Position numbers and translations under genes: made by a program | The notes under the pieces: model-generated | The model's database searches: none | What the model saw: the letters and a program-made list of their open reading frames with translations, nothing else | What the model was told of the DNA's origin: nothing | In this document: positions 10,845-21,337 of the stretch, one piece after another | Numbering within the stretch: the stretch's first letter is position 1 | Layout of the letters: every line of letters starts with the position of its first letter | Assembly (NCBI GenBank): GCA_051294375.1 | Contig: CM119267.1 | Location: forward strand, 3,522,192 to 3,586,191 | Reading direction: 5' to 3' | DNA length: 64,000 nt | Source of the DNA: Paraspadella gotoi | Lineage: Eukaryota; Chaetognatha

Positions 10845-12572
10845 ATGGCAACTGATGGAACTGTTATAAAATTCAACAATGGCGTCTGTGCACCTCAGCT
10901 TGGAATTGGCACCTGGCAATCAAGCTCCGAATTAGTGGGAGCGGCGGTCAAAACGGCCATCGATTGTGGATACAGGCACATTGATTGCGCTTTCATTTAT
11001 CAGGTTGAATTTATTCTTTTTGCTCATTGGACGGTAGTGGGTAATGGGGTATTTATTCAAAAATAGCTTATTTTTACATTCGCCGACCGGGATTTTGCGG
11101 TCGGTTATTTGTTTTTCGCTTTTTATGTCATAAATTATGAGCGTTGTATAAAAAACTCATTACGCAAAATTAAAAAAAGGATATTGGTAAGGGTAGAAAA
11201 ACTTTTTATTATAAATTTCATTTCGAAAACTCTCTTAACCTTAACTACCCCTAACCCTAACCACCCCTAATCCTTAATCACCCTTAACCAAATTACTAAC
11301 CGATTAAAATAAAATAATTAAAATAAATTTAAAATAATTATTTAAACAAATAATACGAAATATGCGAAAATATATTTATTTCTATTAATTAAAAAAAATA
11401 TATATATTACTGCGCAAACTGAGATTCAACGTTCAAGGGAAAACAAAATACAACGGATTAACAAACCGACCATTGGTAGCTAAGGTTGGTTGCGGACGTC
11501 GAATAGTAAAGTTACCCATACTTTTTATGATTGCATGTCCTATTAGAATGAAGAAGTTATTGGATCGGCAATTCAAGAGAAAATAAATGAAGGAAAAGTA
11601 AAGAGGGAAGATCTTTTCGTTGTTACCAAATTGTGGTGCACATTTCATTCCAAGGAAAAAGTTCGAGAGGGATTCGAGGCCAGCCTGCGCGTAAGTTGTG
11701 CTTTCTGTTAGGCACCTCTTTAGTCGGGCTTCGTATTTTCTAACTATCGAAATATTGTCAAGGCTCTCAAATTGACCTATTTGGATTTGTACTTGATTCA
11801 TGCACCTTTTGGATTTGCTGAAGATACGGGGGAATTATTACCCAAGGATGAAAATGGTATCGTACGTTGATCGGACGTAGATTACGTTGAAACTTGGTTG
11901 GCAATGGAAGAATTGGTTAAGTCTGGTTTGTAATTAAAAATAATTATTAGTTTTGAAATTTGCTCATTAGAGAAAACTCTCATCCCTGATTTTTATCAGG
12001 CGTTGTCAGGTGCATTGGCTTATCCAATTTCAACGCCGCTCAAACGCAACGAATTCTTGATTGTTGCTCGATTTTGCCTGTCACTAATCAAGTTGAATGT
12101 CATCCGTTATTGAATAATGAGAAACTGCGCCTGTTCCACGAGAAAAAAGGTATATAGTACTACGTACTAGTCACGAAGGAAAGGTTTATTTATCGATTAC
12201 AAAATATGATATTTAATCCTTCCAGGAATAACCTTAACTGCATATAGTCCTCTTGGAAGTCCAGGATCCGACGCGAGATCCTTTAAAACGAATTTGCTTG
12301 AACACGACTTGGTCACTTCCCTCGCGACGAAATATTCCAAGTCTCCCGCGCAAGTTCTGATTCGCTTCGCGATTCAACGTGGGATCTTGGTCATTCCCAA
12401 ATCCACCAATGAGCGAAGGATCAGGGAAAATATCGACGTCTTCGATTTTGTTATTTCCGCGGAGGAAGTGGAGCAGCTGCTTGAGATGAATCTTCCGAAT
12501 GGTGAAGGAAGATTCCTCCGTTTCGAAACTTGGCGCCATCATAAGTTCTTTCCTTTTGATGACGAATTTTGA
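10845..12572 (+). CDS. Aldo-keto reductase (AKR1-like) with in-frame TGA
   Basis: Exons 10845-11003, 11547-11690, 11763-11925, 12000-12149 and 12226-12572 encode a 320-residue AKR TIM-barrel NADPH-dependent carbonyl reductase. Catalytic features: D and Y in [18 protein letters not shown] in VTKLWCTFH. The His-equivalent region LDLYLIHAP has Ala where AKR1 enzymes usually have Trp. Also seen are the GLSNFN motif, [16 protein letters not shown] and the cofactor segment [18 protein letters not shown] at 11868-11870 interrupts exon 3 after KDENGIVR. The residues after it ([15 protein letters not shown]) continue the AKR alignment, so the stop lies in a normally coding position. Either the gene is null, or the base is an assembly error or allele, or 11857-11880 is removed as a 24-nt intron. 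Substrate is not predictable. Confidence 0.85.
11234..11300. repeat. Degenerate telomere-like CCCTAA repeats in AKR intron 1
   Basis: Intron 1 of the aldo-keto reductase holds a cluster of CCCTAA, CCCTTAA and CCCCTAA units over about 65 bases, including two adjacent exact CCCTAA hexamers. This is the complement of the animal telomere repeat TTAGGG, in degenerate form. It may be a relic of telomere-mediated break repair or a simple-sequence expansion. Confidence 0.6.
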
Positions 12573-12852
12573 AACTAACTATATACTATACGTATCTAGT
12601 TTGAACATTTTGTTTTACTCTACATAGATTGGAGATTATTAAGCACCAAAGGGCAAAAACTGACCAATTGCCTTTCAATCAGCACCAAATTTTACAATGG
12701 GATAATAATTAATTTTTGCGACTAATTTTTATTTTATGCTTATTATATTGGTTTTGAATTTTAATTCTCGGATCATTTTTTTTGGTTTTCGATTGCTTTA
12801 CCAAATTTATAAAGGCTAGTTTACATATTCCATTTACTCATCTACCTAATTT

Positions 12853-14866
12853 ATGCGTTTGGCGAGATTCCTGTCGAACATGAAGGGCATAGTCGTGGAA
12901 AGTTTCGGAGAAGCTGCCGTCTCCATGAGAGTGTCGTCGGATTTACCGAGACCATTCCCATACGAAAATCAGTACTTACTTTTACTGTTTAATCGATAAC
13001 GACCTATGTTAATAGCGACTAGCGTCTCACAGGTTTAATGAGGGTTATTTCCTCGGGTGTGAATCCGGTCGACACTTACATTCGGAATGGAAACTACGCC
13101 AGACTTCCGTCCCTTCCGTACACGCCAGGTTTAAACGTCCAAGAACCGAAGTTTGTTAAATGTTTGTTAAATGTTCAAGAACCGAAGTTTGTTAAATGTT
13201 TGTTAAATGTTTCAAGAACCGAAGTTTGTTAAATGTTTGTTAAATGTTCAAGAACCGAATTTTGTTAAAAGTTTGTTTAATGTTAAATGTTCAAGAACCG
13301 AAGTTTGTTAATGTTTGTTAATGCTCAGAACCGAGTTTGTTACTGTTTGTTAAATGTTCAAGAACCGAAGTTTGTTAAATGTTTGTTTAATGTTCAGAAC
13401 CGAATGTGTTAAAAGTTTGTTAAATGTTCGTTAAATGTTCAAGAAACGAAGTTTGTTTAAATGTTTGTTAAATGTTCAAGAACCGAATTTTGTTAAAGTT
13501 TGTTAAATGTTTAAATGTTCAAGAACCGAAGTTTGTTAAATGTTTGTTAAATGCTCAAGAACCAAGTTTGTTAAATGTTTGTTAAAATGTTCAAGAACCG
13601 AAGTTTTGTTAAATGTTTGTTAAATGTTCGTTAAATGTCAAGAACCGAAGTTTGTTAAATGTTGTTAAATGTTCAAGAACCGAATTTGTTAAAAGTTTGT
13701 TAAATGTTTAAATGTTCAAGAACCGAAGTTTGTTAAATGTTTGTTAAATGCTCAAGAACCGAAGTTTGTTAAATGTTTGTTATAATCCGTAATAAATCTC
13801 TGAGTTTGTTCCTAATCTTAAGAGTTGACTCAAACCTTTGAACGGATTCCCTGCTCTTCTTCGCCGCAATCCAGGCAAGGACGGGGCGGGAATCGTGGTG
13901 GAGGTCGGCGCCGGCGTCAAGCGCTTCAAAAAGGGCGATCGCGTCTTCACTTCCGTCGTGGAATCGGGATCCTTGGCGGAGTTCGGGACCGTCGATGAGG
14001 ACCGCGTCGGGGCATTGCCCGACGCCTTGACTTTTCCCGAGGGAGCCGCGTTGGGAATCGCGTATTTTACGGCCTACAGGGCTCTTTTTCAGAGAGGTGG
14101 AAGACTCCCACATTAGGGGAGTTTGGTTTCTTTTATCGAATTCGGTTTCTATTTTCGAGGCTGCGCCGAAAAAGGCGAAACTGTTCTCGTTCACGGTGCT
14201 TCGGGCGGTGTTGGTCTGGCTGCTCTGCAGCTGGCCGCCAACTTCGGTTTGAATGTCGTGGGAACAGCGGGGACCGAGGAGGGATTAAAGCTTATCAAGG
14301 AGAACGGCGCAAAGTGGGCGTTTAATCACAGAGAAGAGGGTTACACAAACAAAATGATGGACAGTCTCGGGGGTAAATACATAGATCGATAAAAAATTGG
14401 GTGAAAAATTGTTTTGGTTTTCACGCTTCGATCGTCAAATAAGGACGAAAAATCGACTTGATACTGGAAATGTTGGCCAACGTCAATTTGGCAAAGGATT
14501 TGCAACTTTTGAACTGCAACGGGCGCGTCATGATCATCGGATCTCGCGGCTCAATCGAAATAAACCCGAGAGCCACCATGGCCGTTGAATCCTCCATAAT
14601 GGGCGTCGCCTTGACCAGGTGGGTTTGCTGATAGTCTGCCATAGTTATTAGTTAAATAAATAACCTATGAAGCTTGTTCCTCCAGCGCTTCCAATGAGGA
14701 ATGGGCGGAAATGTACCTTGGAATCGAGAAAGGGCTGAAGGAAGGATGGATTCGTCCTGTGGTTGGAAAAATTTACGATTTGGATCACGCCTTTCAAGCG
14801 CACGAGGATGTGATCGTAAATCAAGGCACCAGGGGAAAGTTGGTTGTCAATATTTGTACGGATTGA
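12853..14866 (+). CDS. Zeta-crystallin-type quinone oxidoreductase (CRYZ-like), one splice junction out of frame
   Basis: Six exons: 12853-12971, 13033-13128, 13875-14096, 14160-14372, 14444-14618 and 14686-14866, about 333 residues. The family is zinc-free MDR quinone reductase (NADPH:quinone oxidoreductase): [45 protein letters not shown], the nucleotide-binding [30 protein letters not shown] and [15 protein letters not shown]. Exons 2-6 join in frame. Between exon 1 and exon 2 the only sensible GT-AG pair leaves one base too many, so the frame is lost. The likely causes are a one-base assembly error, an allele or early decay. Intron 2 is 746 nt and almost entirely a 36-bp minisatellite. 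The head-to-tail position after another NADPH reductase is probably coincidental. Confidence 0.85.
13129..13793. repeat. 36-bp minisatellite in intron 2 of the quinone reductase
   Basis: About 18 degenerate tandem copies of a unit close to AAGAACCGAAGTTTGTTAAA followed by TGTTTGTTAAATGTTC. Each unit contains an internal pair of GTTTGTTAAAT half-repeats. Copies vary by small indels, giving a loose higher-order pattern with occasional longer units carrying an extra TTTAAATG. The array fills nearly the whole intron, from immediately after the donor to about 80 bases before the acceptor. The units are contiguous without unique spacers. Confidence 0.95.
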
Positions 14867-14979
14867 TGATATTCGCAATTCTATCTCGTTTTTATACCGT
14901 GATATTTTAATTTCAGTCATGATGAATGTTAAATCGATTGTTTTTACGTTTAAAAGAATTACTATTATGATTAAATTTT

Positions 14980-15160
14980 TAGAGATGAAACGAAAAATTC
15001 GTTGTAATAGCAATTCTATTTTTATTAATGTACATGTTTCGACTCTTAGTTTTTGCGAGTCTTCAACTTGCTGATGAAGACTCGCAAAAACTAAGAGTCG
15101 AAACATGTACATTAATAAAAATAGAATTGCTCTTACTACGAATTTTTCGTTTCATCTCTA
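14980..15160. repeat. Near-perfect palindrome, 86-nt arms, with hammerhead-like core
   Basis: Left arm 14980-15065 and right arm 15075-15160 are reverse complements with two mismatches, separated by nine bases. The right arm and loop read CTGATGA, then a GACTC...GAGTC hairpin, then GAAAC, which is the conserved core order of hammerhead ribozymes. The remaining stems do not close convincingly. It lies just 3' of the quinone reductase. It may be a MITE-like element, paired LTR/retrozyme relics or a long hairpin RNA source. No target-site duplication was identified. Confidence 0.9.
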
Positions 15161-15578
15161 ACTATTCTAAATAGCAAAAAAGAAAGTCAAAATACAAAGA
15201 TTAAATTTTTAAAATCACGAAAAAAAGGTTTAAGAGCTTTCTAAATTTTACAACATTGTTATTGCTTTTTATTCTGGGCTTTTTCTGGGTTGGCAAAAAC
15301 CTGGGTTTTTTTTTAAAACCCAGCCCACTGGGTTTTTGGGTTTTTAGTTTTGTTTTTTTTTCGTGGGTTTTTTAATGCCAACCCTGGGCTTATTACAGAA
15401 TATGTGGAATGTGTTATTGCGCTAGTTGGTTCACTCGTTAATTGTATTTTTTAAAAACATCTCGATTTATGAAAAATTATGTTTGGACTTTTTCTACTAG
15501 AGCATTTATATTGTAAAGAAAGATGCAAACGTGATGTAAAAAAAAAAATCTGATCAAAGAAAATTTGACTGTTTCGCC
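15161..15578. repeat. Spacer with a degenerate foldback element
   Basis: Between the palindrome and PLD6. Positions about 15272-15402 hold gggttggca near 15287 and tgccaaccc near 15380 in inverted orientation. The flanking gcccag/ctgggc and repeated AAACCCAG/CTGGGTTTT segments are also inverted, as in a short non-autonomous foldback element. No open frame is present. Confidence 0.5.
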
Positions 15579-16771
15579 ATGTTTCTCAGCGCCTCTCTTT
15601 CCTTGGCCGTCAAGGGCTTAACCTTTGGATGTTGCGCCGTTTGTATTCTCGACGCCGGACGTTGCCTCCTCAAGATTTACGTCAACGGGCGCCGTAAAAA
15701 ACCATGGTGCCATAAGTTGTTCGACGACAAACTCTTCGTCAAAAAGTTATTGTTTCTAATCCGGAGATCGAGGGGAATTTCGTTGAGCATCCCCGCCGAC
15801 TCGAACGCCCCGATTTCGGTCGACGACTCCAAAGTCGCCGAGTTGACAGAAGATCTTCACGTCTCTCGCCTTCGACGAACCGAAGTTCTTTTCTTTCCCG
15901 ACCACGGGTTCCCCTGTCGAGATTTTTACTCGTCGCCGTTCGGATGCGACAACGTTTTTTGTAGCTTCATGCACGGGGAGACGGCGTACTCGAGGCTGCT
16001 GAGCATTCTCGACTCCGCCAAATCCTCCATCGACGTCTGTGTCTTTTGTTTCACCTGCGCCGATTTGGGTAAGTGACCGTCATATACCCCTCGCGGTTTC
16101 TAAAACCAGAAGCAAGTGGTAAGTAAGTGGTAAGTAGCACAGACATACCGGATGAGTCTTTGTTTGACAGAAACTCTTTTTTCGTTTACCGTCTTTCCTC
16201 TTCAGTTTAAATTTTTCAAACCGGCTTTTAATAAACACCGACAGGAAAGCCTAATTACTACTTGGTTTAACATGTTTTATGTCTGGTTAAATGAAACTTA
16301 CAACATGCGAAAAAATTGTAGCGACGAACATGAACCAAACAGGAACCGCGTTGATGACCAAATCGAAGACTGAAGGTGTCCGAGTTCGTGTCATCACCGA
16401 CAGCGAGCAGATCAACGTGAGCGGATCTCAGGTGGGCCGACTCAGGCGGGAAGGCTTCAAAGTCAGACACGACAATTCTTCTTACCTCATGCACCATAAA
16501 TTCGTCGTCGTCGACGGAGGTAGTCAACTCATAATTTGCGTTGGTCACCTGCCTGATCATAAGAGGAAGAAATTTCTCAACAGAACTGTTGATCAACGGT
16601 AGTTTTAACTGGACTCGAACGGCGATCACGGGAAACCACGAAAATCTTGTCATTTCGCGGGACCAAGAAATGGTCCGACCTTTCGTCAGCAGGTTTCAGA
16701 AAATATGGGACTCCTTCGATCCGGACAAGCAGATCGGGTTCGAACAAAAGCCCGTTAGGCCTACTTGGTGA
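15579..16771 (+). CDS. PLD6: Mitochondrial cardiolipin hydrolase / Zucchini-type phospholipase D
   Basis: Exons 15579-16068, 16343-16519 and 16584-16771 give 284 residues. The protein has the single HKD signature of this family: HHKFVVVD (HxKx4D), followed by INGSFNWT and ENLVISRD. Like PLD6 it is expected to act as a dimer on the mitochondrial outer membrane. It opens with a hydrophobic segment (residues 1-25) suited to membrane anchoring. A Cys/His cluster (CRDFYSSPFGCDNVFCSFMH) corresponds to the zinc-finger-like element before the catalytic core. Zucchini/PLD6 trims piRNA precursors and has been proposed to hydrolyse cardiolipin. The acceptor of exon 2 was chosen to keep GVRVRVITDSEQ aligned. 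Catalytic residues are intact. Confidence 0.92.
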
Positions 16772-17026
16772 TAGTACTAGTAGACTTTACTAGTTATTCT
16801 AGTTATTCTTGATTCAATAATCATGAAACATTATGTATTCGCTAATTTCGTTAATTTTTTTAAAAATTTTCTGGTTGTCCCCAAGTTGATAGGGAAAGTT
16901 TTTCATCGATCTGAAATTTGTTTTTAGAATTTTGATGTACGATTAGAAAAATGTAATTAACCCAACGGGTTAATTCTGAAACCTCCCCTCTCCTCCCCCT
17001 CCTGATCCTATTAACTCACTTTCGAG

Positions 17027-17810
17027 ATGCCCGCCCTAGCGGCGCAGCCTTTTTCGTTCCTTACCCTTCGCTTCAAAGACGTTCTTCTCGTCGTCCTCTG
17101 TCTCGTCTTCACTTACCTCCTCCGCGTCCGCGACTCTTTCCTTCTCCTCCCCGACTTCGAGATTCCCGTCGACGTCTCCCTCTTCCCCAACGGCGCCTCC
17201 TTCGACGCCGTCCGCGATCTCCCGCGACCTCTGGTGACGGATTTGGACGGAGATCGCGTCCCCGACCTTCTCTTCGTCGACAACGACTTTAAATTGAAAT
17301 CCTTCGATCGTCGATTCGGCGTCGAAAATGACGACGACGACGACGATCCCGGCTGCCGCGAAAAGCCTCTTCGGCTGCGAGCCTATCGAGAGGCGGCCCT
17401 CCCCGCGCATTACGCTGAAACCGGCCGCCGGAGTCTCCCCGTTGCCTTAGCGACCGGTACGTTTTTTTTAACATCGATCCCGCGTGTAGTAAAATGTTTT
17501 TAGTCTTCGATTGGACGTTTCTTTGACCATTGATCAATGACCATTAACCATTGACAATTGACAACAGGTTACGTGAAGCGTCATCAATCGATGATTGAGA
17601 TTCGTCGTCAAATCGTCGTCGTCGTCTTCGACACTTGGCACGTGATCGCCTTTGATTCGGAGCTCAATCTTCTCTGGGAGACGCAACTGCTCAACGTTCC
17701 CCATGACGTTTCTCAGGTATTGCTCGTTTCTTAGCCTTTCAGTCAAGTCATGTTTGAAAGGTTTTTTTTTTCTTTGGAGCTGAGAGAATCCTTATTTTAA
17801 TGATTATTAA

Positions 17811-17841
<31 letters not shown>

Positions 17842-20800
17842 TTAAGGATTATTACGTGAAAGCCATGACGATCCTCGTCGCGCCCTCTGGAAGTCACGGA
17901 GACGGGAACGGCGTGGTCATCGTTGGCGGATCCTTCGAACACTTGGCCCATCGAGGAGCCAACCACGAATTGAAACATCACGGCGAAGGCGGCGGCCGTC
18001 ATCATCCTCGGCCTGGGTAGAGGATTGTTCTTTTGTTGATTTTCTCAAAGACCCGACGGCGATTAATGCCGCTCCTCCTTTTTTTTAATTTCAGTTCTCG
18101 AAAAGAGGAAGACCTTACCCATTTCACCACCTTTGCCCTCGACGCGAGTAACGGCTCCGTTCGGTGGCACCATCTCCCGGGAGATTTCGAGTCCAAAAGG
18201 GAAGACGATCTGTTCTCGCATCCCGTTCATTGGAAGTTGGCGCTTCGCCCGAACGGAATGCATAGAAAACAGGTGAGGAAGATGATGGAGATGTTGTTGA
18301 CGTTTGTGACGTTGACACTGACAGGGTAGGTTTTTATTATCCCAAGGTTCCGTGGTCTTCCATGACGGATGTTTTTCTGCGCCATCTTCCGCATTCTTGG
18401 ACGAATCGGGGCGACACCGTCGCGCGCCTCGAAGCCGCCAAAAGGACTTTAAGATCCGAAGCTAGAAAATCGGTCGGTGGACGCCACGGCGGCGCCGCCG
18501 CTAACGTCATCGCCAAGAACTTTGAAGCGCATCTACCCGCGGCCTTGGAATACGGTGAAAAATTATTTTTTCAACTTTTTAACTAAATTATGATTATCGT
18601 TATGAATTTTCAAATCACCGCAGACTTTGGTCCTCATTCGCCCGAGGATCACGCGGCCGACGCCAACTCCGTCGTAATCAAATCTCATCAAGGGATCGAA
18701 ATTCTCGACCTGACATCCGGGGAACCTGTGGCGAGACTTCCGCTCTCCGCTTCAACGAGCGTCACGTGGGCGGACTTGGACGACGACGATGTCGTGGACG
18801 AAGTTTCGCTGGAGACGATGGTCGAATCTCCGAGCGAGACGGAGAGAGAGACGACTTCCGTCGAACCCGAATGTTTCTTGAAGGCGAAAAACTCTTTTCT
18901 CTCTTCTTCCTCCTCGTCGCCGTCGCCTCTCGTCTTCAACGTCAGCGTTTGTCGTCTTCCGGTTTTTCAACGCCTTCACTTCGATCTATTTCACGATGGA
19001 TATCGAAAGGCTCCCTCTCTCCCCGTCGTTTCCTCCTTTTCTCCCCCACCCGTCGTCGTTCCTTCCATGGCTCATCGAACCGGACTGTGGCATCACTTGA
19101 CCGGTTACAGCCTGCATCGAGGCTCTCACGGGAAGGACATTGTCGTGGTCTTGCCGGACGGAAGGTTGTGGAAAAAGGATGGATGGATGAGAGTGAAAAA
19201 TAAGAGTAGGGTGATAGCGAGCGCAGTGGATTACTGATTACAACCAATATAAAAATTATTCATTCGTTCAATAAATAGGCCATCTTGCTCCTCTTTCAAG
19301 ATAAGTCCCTGCAGGTCTCAGCAAGCTTTAAATCAAGACTAGTTTAGTTTTTTTTAGTTTATTCACTCCTGCGTACCCGGCCTACCTATCCATAATGATT
19401 TCACTTGTATAAAAAGACCACTCGCTAAATAATTATTCCTGTATTTTTTGTTGACGATGTTTAATTCTCCATTTGTGTCAGAGTGACGAGCGTCGGGTCG
19501 CGCGGAGAATTGCATTGGCAGACGGCGACGGCGTCGAGTTGGGGCGGATCCGAGGGCGACGACGCCTTTGCACCTCACCTGCTTCCATTCGCTCGTCGAG
19601 TCTTTGGGAAAACGGATTCTGTCGTCGTCTCAGGATCCCATTTTCTTTCTTTGCTCGACCTCGCCGACGGTAATATTGAGAGATAAAAGTACAAGATTAG
19701 ATTATTTAAAAAAGCTTTAGCTGACAAATATTCTCTGTTAATTATATTGTTCGCTCGAGTTAGGTTTAGATGTTAGATGAGTTAGGGAAAAGGAAAAAGA
19801 AAGGCTTAGAATTCGCTAGTAGCCTTCTCATTTTCGGCTCTCCAAAACGTATTCCCAATTCTCTGGAAAATCCACGAAGATGGGCTGCGTCTCCTCCATT
19901 AGAAAGGAAAACCAAAACGCGAACCGTTCCGTGAATAAGTCCTCCATTCGCTACACTCGAGACCCAAACGAAAATGGGGACGTCTGGAGCCAAGAGGATT
20001 GGGACGACTTTTGTCGCAAGAATCATATTGTTAGGCAAGGATTCCGCATTTTGATGGACCAAAAGATCCATCGAATATCAGCATTTAATCATTAGTAAAT
20101 TATTTTTAGTCGAGACATGGAAAACGTTTCGAAAAATCGATCACGAATCTCACGTTTGAGCGAAATTGAAGAGTGGCCAGAATGGAGAAATGAATTCACC
20201 GCCCAACTTTATTTCGACAAAGTGAAAAAGGTTATGCGAAGATCGATTCGAGTCGAGAAATTCAGACTTTCAAATGTCTCGTGACTCGCTTTAACTCTCC
20301 AAGGTTCACAATTTTGCGCCAAGCCCGACTCTCCCGCTCGAAGTCCAGGAGGAAATTCTCCACCTCAAAGACATTAGCGATGCAGAACTGGACGCCAAGC
20401 TTAAATCGCTCGTCCAAACGGCTTCCGCGCCCGCCAAGATGCGGGTAACTTCTCAAGCCGAGGGAACCGGGTTGTTGATGAAATTGAGGTTCCCCAATCG
20501 CTGACCGTTCTCGTATTTTCCCGCCGTGTCCCTTCAAGGGTCGAGGGCGGTTGCCCATGTCGAATCCGGCAAAGAGATATCTAATCTGGTTGTTGCTTGA
20601 CGCCGAAGGAACTCCACGCAACTCGGAAAACTCCAAAACGCATGACGAAGCGGGAAAGACGGAAGCTCTACTGCAACAGCCGAAAGAATGAAAAGGGGCT
20701 TTCATGCATTACATTCACATGAAACAAGTCTTTAAAAATATTCTTCAGGATTTGTCTTATAAATAGATCTTATTTAGTCAGTTGCTTGGTATTTATTCTC

Positions 20801-21337
20801 ACTTTTTTCTGGCTTGATTTTTGCCCCTCTGCAAAACGAGTGTAAAAATGTCATGAATATTGAATATTGCTTTAAGAAAAGTAAATATGTGTGAATTTCC
20901 TACGAAAATGAAAAATTCGAGATAGGAACGAAAGATTAGACTATAGACATACATCACATGCAGCCCGGCTGTTGCTATAATACACCGCTAAACTTTTAAA
21001 GTTAGAAAATTAATTTTATCTCTATACCACATGTCTGTGTTTTCTAGGGTCCATTTTAGCGGAATTTGGTCTTCCGTGTCGTCCGTCAGCCGGAGGCGTC
21101 ATCGTCACCGATTTTTCCGGCGATGGATTAAATGACGTTCTCGTCTCTTGTCCGAGCGGCGTCTCTGGATTCCGTTTGCGCGCCGTTTCAGCGAAGAGCT
21201 CCACGGCGCTTGTCGGCGTCATCGTCGTCGCCCTCGTTTTCGTTCTCAATTCTGTCGCGAAAGAAAAACGAAAGGAGAAAGAGGATTTCGACGCGAGACG
21301 CAACGCAAAAAAGTTTTTGGAACAATTCGAGGATTGA
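17027..21337 (+). CDS. Membrane-anchored FG-GAP (integrin-alpha-like beta-propeller) protein
   Basis: Eight exons (17027-17456, 17568-17716, 17847-18016, 18095-18272, 18347-18554, 18624-19164, 19482-19669, 21048-21337) join in frame to 717 residues. A hydrophobic segment near residues 18-34 acts as signal or anchor. A C-terminal transmembrane helix (ALVGVIVVALVFVLNSVA) is followed by a charged tail. Calcium-loop motifs of FG-GAP/VCBS blades are visible: TDLDGDRVPD (71-80), ADLDDDDVVDEV and TDFSGDGLNDV. Eukaryotic proteins of this shape (plant DEX1 and animal FG-GAP proteins) sit in secretory or plasma membranes with the propeller outside or in the lumen. The precise family is not resolved. 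The last intron is 1378 nt and contains another gene. The exon 6 donor (ggaag|gttgtg) is weak and was chosen by reading frame. Confidence 0.8.
17803..17843. repeat. (ATT)n microsatellite at a 3' splice site
   Basis: About 13 ATT units run directly into the TTTTAAG acceptor before exon 3 of the FG-GAP gene. The repeat takes the place normally held by the polypyrimidine tract, so length variation could affect splicing. Confidence 0.9.
19880..20691 (+). CDS. Nested gene: small acidic/basic protein with MGCVSS N-terminus
   Basis: Lies wholly inside the last intron of the FG-GAP gene, same strand. Likely exons are 19880-20029, 20110-20230, 20304-20444 and 20539-20691. Exons 2-4 join in frame (segments SEIEEWPEWRNEFTAQLYFD, APSPTLPLEVQEEILHL, RGRLPMSNPAKRYLIWLLL). 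The exon 1-2 junction is one base out with the only plausible GT-AG pair, so either the first intron is different or a base is wrong. Exon 1 begins MGCVSSIRKEN, which fits N-myristoylation at Gly2 and palmitoylation at Cys3, and ends in an acidic WSQEDWDDFCRKNHI. About 188 residues in all. I do not recognise the family. Membrane attachment is inference from the first six residues. Confidence 0.6.

Noticed and set aside
11868-11870. Selenocysteine codon in the aldo-keto reductase
   Set aside because: The position is not catalytic, no AKR family uses selenocysteine there, and I saw no SECIS-like element in the short 3' region.
13129-13793. CRISPR-like array
   Set aside because: Units are contiguous with no unique spacers, the sequence is intronic in a eukaryotic gene, and no cas genes exist; it is a minisatellite.
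14980-15160. Complete active hammerhead ribozyme
   Set aside because: The core order is present but no combination of flanking pairs closes stems I and III properly, so only a hammerhead-like core is claimed.
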